Part shown: positions 57,951 to 64,000 of the stretch, in pieces | Layout: each line of letters starts with the position of its first letter | How positions within the stretch are numbered: the stretch's first letter is position 1 | Assembly: GCA_947579605.1 (NCBI GenBank) | Contig: OX388305.1 | Coordinates: 36,531,542-36,595,541 of the forward strand | Length of the DNA stretch: 64,000 nucleotides | Source of the DNA: Athripsodes cinereus | Lineage: Eukaryota > Arthropoda > Insecta > Trichoptera > Leptoceridae | Direction: 5' to 3' | The notes under the pieces: generated by a model | What the model was told of the DNA's origin: nothing | Seen by the model: only the letters and a program-made list of their open reading frames with translations | Databases searched by the model: none | Program-made: the position numbers and the translations under genes

Positions 57951-58162
57951 GTCAATTTTCTATTATTACTAGTGAATATTTTAAAGGATAAAACTTCAGA
58001 AATAAATAATATTTATAAGCTCGTTGAAATTAAATGATCTTTAGTTGCAAGGTGGATAATTTTGGAAGAAATTATTTTAAATATTTTATATTTTGAAATA
58101 ATTTCATTAAAATTATTATTTTTCGAGATAGGTAATACTGAAATTATTTCAAAATATCTTCC

Positions 58163-58292
58163 TATTCAGCTATGAGGTTTTCCATCCATTCTTATAGGTA
58201 CGATGAAGACTAGCTGCATGTTATTAACTGCTGGCTACCCTACTTGTGGAATATGCAGTGATAGTATTGAAGTAATTGTATACTATACTACT
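58163..58292 (+). repeat. (TAG)n-tailed LINE-like 3' end, copy 8
   Basis: TCAGCTATGAGGTTTTCCAT to GGCTACCCTACTTGTGGAAT, GCAGTGATAG and a TACTATACTACTAC-like end. It faces copy 9 tail-to-tail. Confidence 0.5.
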
Positions 58293-58520
58293 ACTTTTTT
58301 TTTTGGCAGCGCCCGCCACATACCTCGTGCCGTACATGGAGATATGTTTCTCCATAACGACACACACATGCACAAACAGGATTTAAGGTCGCATTAAAGC
58401 GAGAAATGCTGCCCCGAGGGAGCACTCTAGATTTAGTGGCCACACACCAAAAATGTTGGTGCAAAAAGGGAAGGGAAGAAATGGGAAAATGCCTTCTTCT
58501 CTATGCATATCTCTATACCT

Positions 58521-58783
58521 CTATACTACTACTACTACTATACCATCACGGCATATCTCACAAGTGGGGTAGCTAGCAGACCAGCTACATGTAATAAAAA
58601 TGCAAACCGTCTTCTCTGTGCCAACAAAAAAATTAAGACATTCAAGATGGGTGGCAAACCTAATCGCTGAATTTGAGATGTGAAATGTCTTTATTTTTTC
58701 AAACATTTTCCTTTTACAGGACACTCAAAAACTTACGGAAAAGAGTGAGATACCCAATCATTGCCGGGTGCTTCACGGTTTGC
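58521..58783 (-). repeat. (TAG)n-tailed LINE-like 3' end, copy 9
   Basis: Long copy including the (CTA)n tail (antisense), hairpin block CCCAC/GTGGG (one change), CCTTTTACAGGACACTC and CCGGGTGCTTCACG. Confidence 0.6.
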
Positions 58784-58789
58784 CAATAG

Positions 58790-59155
58790 TTGTATATATT
58801 TTTATAAATATACAGATAAATATTTCTTTAACATTTTGATAACATATTATTTTAATGCTAATATAACTGATATTCATTCACACCTACCCATGTGGAAACA
58901 AACAAGATTATTTATGTCCAGGTACATAGAGGAACCATAATGATTTATTTTCCAATGATGGACATCATGTAGAGTACATCACTCTTAATGTTACGAATTA
59001 TGGACAAGTGTTATATTATTATCTTTCATCTTCGATACAAAAGAAAAAGATTTATTAATAATAAAATGTGTACAGTACATGGTATGAAGATTTAGCAAGA
59101 AGCAAAATATCATTTCAATGAAACTATATAAGGAATTATACCTAATATACGTACG
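58790..59155. other. Unassigned AT-rich sequence
   Basis: No gene or repeat recognised. Confidence 0.5.
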
Positions 59156-59375
59156 TACGTAATAAATAGAGATGCAACGAATAGTACATTTGATCGAATA
59201 CTATGCAAGATCATGTGCTAAATTACCGAATATTCGGCGAATATGAGGAGTGAGGCCTTGAGGTACTCCCGCCCGCGCGTCTTCGTGTAGGTACATCATA
59301 GACAAATATTGTGTACTAGACTTGCAGCGCCATACATTTTTTCGAAATTTGTGTGTTCCAACATTAAAAATAACC

Positions 59376-59531
59376 AAATAAATAAAGTATTATTATATGG
59401 TTTTACTCGTACTTCATTTAAAGTGACTCGAATTTCGACATGTAATGTCTTTTTCAAACTCATTACATGTCGAAACTCGAGTCACTTTAAATAAAGTACG
59501 AGTAAAACCTATAATAATATATTATTTATTT
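59376..59531. repeat. Palindromic hammerhead-module pair inside hAT element
   Basis: Arms of about 72 bp (AAATAAATAAAGTATTATTA... and mirror). They include TTTACTCGTACTT, CTTTAAAGTGACTCGA-type blocks and, near the centre, ribozyme-like cores. Confidence 0.6.
59425..59483. ncRNA. Hammerhead-like cores, facing outward, shared centre
   Basis: Minus strand: TTTGAAAAA, hairpin GACAT/ATGTC with loop TAC, GAA, ATTCGAGT, C. Plus strand: the same helix II, then GAA, palindrome ACTCGAGT and C. The 5' core halves overlap in the centre and are degenerate, so neither looks active. Confidence 0.4.
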
Positions 59532-59864
59532 GATTAATATGGAGTTTTACAAAATTCAATTATACCAACAAAATTCAATTATAAAAAACATTAATAATAT
59601 TATGTTGTTTCACTCCATATCAAATTAAATTAATTAATTAGATATTTGAGGATTAATAAAATTATGCATCTGCAGCTGACAATGAAATAGAAACAATCTA
59701 CAAGCTTTTAGTTCCTTCCAGTTTTACATTTAAACTATTCGGCAGAACATCGAATAATATACTCAATATTCGGTATTCAGCCGAATAGTAAAAATGTTGC
59801 GGAATAGATAGAATATCAAATAGTTAGAAGCCTAATATTCGTTGCATCTCTAGTAATAAATGAC

Positions 59865-60450
59865 ACTAGCCATACAACTAGTGATAGCTTGTAACATATT
59901 TACAGCGAGGCAACCCTCTAATACTTTATTAGACCTCACACGATGCGCTCACAATAAATTGAATGTATGATTAAAACATCTGCCTTTCTTTTACTTGAAA
60001 AGTTATAGGAGTACTCTGATTGTATTATGTTAAAGAGAAATGTTTCTATATGTTAAAAGTTATAACAATACGGGCCCTCCTCCCTCTGAACGTCTACGCA
60101 GGTGGACGAATGATGCACAAGTATGCGAACTTTTCTTAGCCCATCAAGAACATAATAGAGAATTAATGTACATCTGATGTTTGCTGTAGGTTTTGCTCCT
60201 GGCATTTTGATGTAAATCGGTTGGATGCCTGGGATCACTGGTACTCTTTGAGTTTCTATTCCGGATGCATTGAGGTGTTAGGTTTGCCTGGACCTGCGGC
60301 TGACTCAGGAATTAACCATTAACGCCTGTAATAGGGCACATCTTTGTATTAAACTTTGTTTCTGTTGTATTCTTTGTGTTTATATGTATATGATGTGCCT
60401 GTTGGTGTTTGATTGTTTTCAATAAATAAATAAATAAATAAATAAATAAA
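59865..60450. other. Mixed sequence with a GC-richer spot
   Basis: 60070-60310 is less AT-rich (GGGCCCTCCTCCCTCTGAAC near 60072) and ends at an (AAAT)n run (60421-60450) preceded by GTTTGATTGTTTTCAATAAA. This suggests an unidentified LINE 3' UTR with its tail, but no protein relic is convincing. Confidence 0.35.
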
Positions 60451-60457
60451 ACATCTT

Positions 60458-60760
60458 GCTGCAGGAGGCGATCTAGAATATAGGATATGGAAAATTCTGA
60501 ATCGTCTAAGATCTGCTGTAAGAAATCGAGGTGAGAATAGAAAACGACGGGGCTTACTACAAGACGAATCTGGAGCATGTGACTGCGGTGCAGCACAGAC
60601 CATACCACACTTGTTGGAGTGTTCATTGTGCCCTGTCACATGCACTATGGAGGATATTTTTGACGCATCTCCACGTGCTGTGTGTTTTGCACAGTACTGG
60701 AGATCAGTTTGATTGTTTTTTTTCTGATTTTCGACACGATAAATGAAAATTAATATGGTT
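60458..60760 (+). pseudogene. LINE zinc-knuckle C-terminus, 84-codon open fragment
   Basis: One open frame: AAGGDLEYRIWKILNRLRSA, VRNRGENRKRRGLLQDESGA, CDCGAAQTIPHLLECSLCPV, TCTMEDIFDASPRAVCFAQY, WRSV and a stop at 60710. The RLR-G...CDCG---T--HLL-C--CP end is typical of I/jockey-type LINE ORF2. The rest of ORF2 is absent. The 3' end GATTGTTTTTTTTCTGATTT, CGACACGATAAAT is shared with 21590 and 3663. It lies directly after another (AAAT)n tail. Confidence 0.8.
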
Positions 60761-60956
60761 GTTTCGTTGGACCGAATATTTTGAATACAAATCTTCAGAT
60801 TGAAAATCTATCATCAATATACATACCTATAACTCATTTTAACAAAATGAACGTGAAAAATAATATTTATTACTTAAAATTTACGTTATAAAAGATGCAA
60901 ACAAAAATCACTTTACAATCTTATGCTATTAGGTATAATAATTAAATGCCTACCGT

Positions 60957-61075
60957 TGTCATTCAGAGACAATCAGATTGTCACAAACTTCAGAAGCAAA
61001 TTGAAAACTGCACTCTTCACCGACGCCCTTGAGACGGTCTAGGGACTGTTAAACGGGGTCACAACAAATTCATCC
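60957..61075 (+). pseudogene. Short LINE C-terminus relic
   Basis: The frame reads IRDNQIVTNFRSKLKTALFT then DALETV and a stop. F--KLKTALF is the end of CR1/jockey-type LINE proteins. Only about 26 residues remain. Confidence 0.45.
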
Positions 61076-61386
61076 AGAATCATCAATAATAACAATAGCT
61101 TCTTAGTTCGTATCAATCCCCATGCAAAGTTCGCCGGGAGTAAACATTGTTCTATTATACAATCTTTCAATTCGTCATATCGATACACATTATGTGGGCA
61201 TTGGATAATAAAGATGCTCCCATCTGTATACGTAATGCAACACAATACATAAATCATTTTGATATATTATTACTTGAACTTATTTAATATTTATATACAA
61301 ATACATACTTAATATTTTCTTGTAGCATTTTACATTTTGTACAGTCTCATAATAATTCCGCGTGTCCCATTGAATTTCCTATTGCA

Positions 61387-61571
61387 GTGAATATAATATA
61401 ATAATATATGATGTCGTTACGGCGATAAATAGCCGTCTCACGGTCAAAGACGACACCGCTAGACAGATGCGCCTAGATAACCCGTGCATAAGATCACTAT
61501 CACTTGTTTCTACTACTCTCCATTCTCATGGGGACGTACATCATTTACACAAAGTCCTTTTCACCGAGTGA
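61387..61571 (+). other. Possible exon or old repeat
   Basis: After an acceptor-like TTTCCTATTGCAG a frame stays open for about 60 codons, including VTAINSRLTVKDDTARQMRL, and stops at 61569. GC is above background between 61420 and 61530. I do not recognise it, and a decayed repeat is equally possible. Confidence 0.2.
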
Positions 61572-61659
61572 TAACTGAATGATTCGTTTATGTTTACTAG
61601 TAACAAGAAGGAATAACAAAACGATTATTTATATAATTATTAGAATTAAAATAGATTTA

Positions 61660-61740
61660 AAATAAAACACTATATTACTTTCACTATGAATCATATTTGA
61701 TCAGAGGCCTTTCGGGTAGACATTCATCGTTAGTGAGTTT
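61660..61740 (-). repeat. Hammerhead module with downstream block
   Basis: After the core: TGATCAAATATGATTCATAG, TGAAAGTAATATAGTGTTTT, ATTTTAAAT. Confidence 0.55.
61701..61736 (-). ncRNA. Hammerhead-like motif, one core change
   Basis: TCA, CTAACGA (G to A at one core position), extra T, hairpin GAAT/ACCC weakened around loop GTCT, GAA, palindrome AGGCCT, C, TGA. Helix I TCA/TGA pairs. Loop and helix III are like 39113-39147. Confidence 0.5.
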
Positions 61741-61918
61741 TTATTTAATAAATTGCCAATATTTCAAATACGTTTACCCAACATATTTTTTTCTTTTAGA
61801 GAGATAGTGCTGTTTGCATTTGTACGGCTCATATGTAAATTTTTTCTCTGATTGTGGATCTTTTGATATGTTCTTTTTTTTTTAATGTATAAAAAAAGCT
61901 TATTATAATAGCTGTTAA

Positions 61919-61944
61919 CAAATGAATAAATAAATAAATAAATA
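61919..61944. repeat. (AAAT)n microsatellite
   Basis: Six units following AACAAATGAATAAATA; probably a retroelement tail. Confidence 0.6.
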
Positions 61945-62329
61945 ATGTTGTTTAGATTCTGATGTATTTCATATAGGTATATTATAATTATTATACACGT
62001 GTATCAAAATCTTCCAACATCAAACACTTCCTGAGACTGACAGTTTTATACTTTGGTTTTTGAATACATCACGTTAATTCACGTAGCCCCGAAAAAATCT
62101 GATAATGGGTAAATCTGATTATTTTATTCCTCAATAGTAGATCCTGAATATTAAATATTTTCTCCATATTAGTGATTTGACGTGCTTACGTCTTTTTTTA
62201 TAAAATAGCAGATTTTACGGCTAGAGTATTGGAGTGTTAGCAATTTAGTGGAAAGAGTTGATAAATAGCTTATACTGAATGATTTTATTGTTACATATTA
62301 TGTGCTGGGCCAGGTCGTTTATGTATATG

Positions 62330-62770
62330 CAAAAGTATGAGGAGCAAAACACTGGACACTCTCCACCCAGACAGCTCCTTCCTCGGCTCCCAGACAGTGT
62401 CACTGGGAGGAATTTGTGGGGCGAACTCACCTAGGGGGAGCTGCAAGAGAGGTCGTTGCTTTCTGGGAGGGAATAGGAGTGTAGATGTGGATTTGTTGTT
62501 TTGTTGTTTTTGTTATTTATCGTTTGCTGACCGACACGAAAAGAAGAAGATGCAAAAATGACTACCTACTGTATTTATTAACTAATTATTAATATTATAT
62601 TTAACTTATATTAATGTTTATATACTTTTGTTTCGATCCGTAGTTACATAAACTTACCTATTTAAAATTATTTTTTTATTATTTGTTGTTTTGTCTTGAC
62701 TTTTTTATTGTTATACTTATAAAGGCTGTTTCAGCCGTTTATTGTACAAATAAATAAATAAATAAGTAGA
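62330..62770 (+). repeat. Probable LINE 3' region
   Basis: A GC-richer block (62340-62480) is followed by an AT-rich end with GGCTGTTTCAGCCGTTTATT and an (AAAT)n tail. GCTGAGTCAGCCGTTTATTA at 20748 is similar. The frame in the first block has no convincing domain, so coding is not claimed. Confidence 0.4.
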
Positions 62771-62774
62771 GAAT

Positions 62775-63600
62775 CACTATGAAAAGAAGAATCTCATTTT
62801 ATTATTACCCTGTGCTTTTGAGAACAATGTTATGCTAAAGAGGGAATGATTACATATATATACATTTACTTGTTATTGGATTTGTTCATCTATTTGTCCC
62901 AAAGCAGATACACTCAAGAATATATTGATGTATATAATGTAGGTATTAGATATTACCATTGAGATGTTGTTAATAAAAGGTCAAGCGCAATATAATATGA
63001 AAACATGAATATCAAATCGTAAATAATAAAGAGATGACAGATTTAATAGGGCTCGGGTGATAAAACATTTACTATTTCTTGTTTATTAACACAATACATA
63101 GATTTATTTCGATACATCTCTACTGACCATACAATACAATTCATGACAACATTCTGTAGATTAAAATTAAATTACAATGATATATGAAAATACGGCAATT
63201 AAAATTCTGATCCGGACTGAGATTTCCAATAAATTCTCAATTAAACAAAACCATTCATCACGCGAAACATGCATACAGTGCACCAAACAAAAACAACAAT
63301 AAATAATATGTCCTAGAAAAAATATATCGGCATATATTATAATATTTTCTTCAAAAATATTATCATTCTGCAAAGTTTCGCGTGCAACCACTAGTTGATG
63401 TTTCGCCATAAAGTTTTCATCATAATAATTTTATTGGTAACCCTTCAAATTTAAGTTACATAATTATATACTCGTATTATAGAAGGGCCAGAACGTTATA
63501 TTTTGTCATTTTCTTTTTCCCTGTATTAATTATATGTATTAGTTAATCATTGAATGTATTCTATCGTGGATTCAATACTAGAATTAGACAACTCTAAATA
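62775..63600. other. Unassigned AT-rich sequence
   Basis: No gene or repeat recognised. Confidence 0.5.
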
Positions 63601-63607
63601 TTATATA

Positions 63608-63776
63608 TTTTTTTAAAGATATATCTGGGTTTTGTTATAATACAACCTCATACACCTTTTACAGTAAGCTACTAAAAGCTTGTGTCGTGAAAGGGAACTT
63701 TGCCGGCACCTGGTATCGAACCACGAACCTCTTGTTCACGAATCCGAGACTCTACCTCCAGGCTAACGACGAACTC
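63608..63776 (-). mobile_element. tRNA-derived SINE
   Basis: Full span with a shortened 3' hairpin; box B GGTTCGATACC intact. Confidence 0.8.
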
Positions 63777-64000
63777 ATATTGTTTTGAGATAATGGCATT
63801 TTTATGTGTTGGTCTACACAAATCATGACATTACATTAAGGACAGTAATTAACACTAGTTTTTTGTTGAAAAATATAGCTAAGAGTTCAAGGAAGCCACT
63901 TAATATATTATAAACTTGACCAAAAATTACTTAATTATTTTTTGACAATTAAAATAGTGAGATATCTAGTTTAGTACTAACCATTGTAATTTATTGCTTA

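Larger units (their letters stand above)
59167..59852. mobile_element. hAT-like element with hammerhead palindrome nested inside
   Basis: TAGAGATGCAACGAATAGTA on the left and its mirror TATTCGTTGCATCTCTA on the right are flanked by GTAATAAA at 59159-59166 and 59853-59860, a perfect 8-bp duplication. Subterminal ATTCGGCGAAT/ATTCGGTATTCAGCCGAAT motifs are repeated. The interior holds the palindromic module 59376-59531 and no transposase. Confidence 0.75.

Noticed and set aside
58290..58520. GC-richer segment between two tail-to-tail repeats, considered as an exon
   Set aside because: Stops in all frames, no splice signals of note, and its flanks are repeat tails; probably an unrecognised repeat fragment.
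60053..60238. Minus-strand frame MIPGIQPIYIKMPGAKPTAN
   Set aside because: No family resemblance, and it sits in a region that looks like a LINE 3' UTR ending in (AAAT)n.
60531..60746. 71-codon plus-strand frame
   Set aside because: Out of frame with the LINE cysteine-motif relic at 60458-60712, which explains the region better.

Overview
The window reads as a gene-poor stretch of an AT-rich eukaryotic nuclear genome, most likely an insect and perhaps a hemipteran. This rests on the repeat types seen (RTE-, CR1/jockey- and I-like LINE tails, a tRNA-derived SINE, mariner, hAT, Helitron-like and Penelope-like signatures) and on the (AAAT)n and TAGGTACCTA-like runs. The species cannot be named from the sequence. 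No intact cellular gene, rRNA gene, functional tRNA gene or CRISPR array was found. Long reading frames are either repeat relics or chance frames in AT-rich DNA.

Most of what can be recognised is dead mobile DNA. There are about 25 LINE 3' ends. There are eleven copies of one tRNA-derived SINE, ten of them in the same orientation, and nine copies of a LINE-like 3' end with a (TAG)n tail. DNA transposons include an internally deleted mariner (25846-26733), which sits on the TA at the end of a decayed 2-kb element of unrecognised class (23835-25843). Three hAT-like elements have 8-bp target duplications, and there are several Helitron-like elements, one split by an RTE insertion. Nested insertions give a relative order of events at 21484-21975, 30000-30397, 50756-51664 and 59167-59852.

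The most interesting signal is a dispersed family of short modules (about 15 sites). Each module has a hammerhead-ribozyme layout: CTGANGA, a hairpin, GAA, a self-complementary block running A...T, then C. The three helices differ in sequence between copies but pairing is retained in the best copies, which is compensatory change. A shared downstream block (AGTGRAA ... ACAGTGTTT) follows. Several copies occur as divergent, near-palindromic pairs. One pair (36702-37110) has a 10-bp target duplication and a GC-rich centre with a perfect TGACGTCA. Hammerheads are established in Penelope-like retroelements and this family most resembles those; the divergent pairing and the extra base between core and helix II deserve a second look.

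Layout: 1-9 kb, hammerhead modules and LINE tails; 9-13 kb, RTE-type relics and SINEs; 13.5-17.6 kb, plain AT-rich DNA; 17.6-23.6 kb, LINE tails, SINEs and a 28-bp minisatellite; 23.8-26.7 kb, two abutting DNA transposons; 27-33 kb, LINE relics, a SINE with a nested tRNA-like insert, and one candidate terminal exon (33151-33240, minus); 34-40 kb, SINEs, Helitron-like elements and the best palindromic hammerhead pair; 41-47 kb, LINE tails; 47.4-50.7 kb, mostly empty; 50.8-64 kb, Helitron-like, hAT, LINE and SINE copies.
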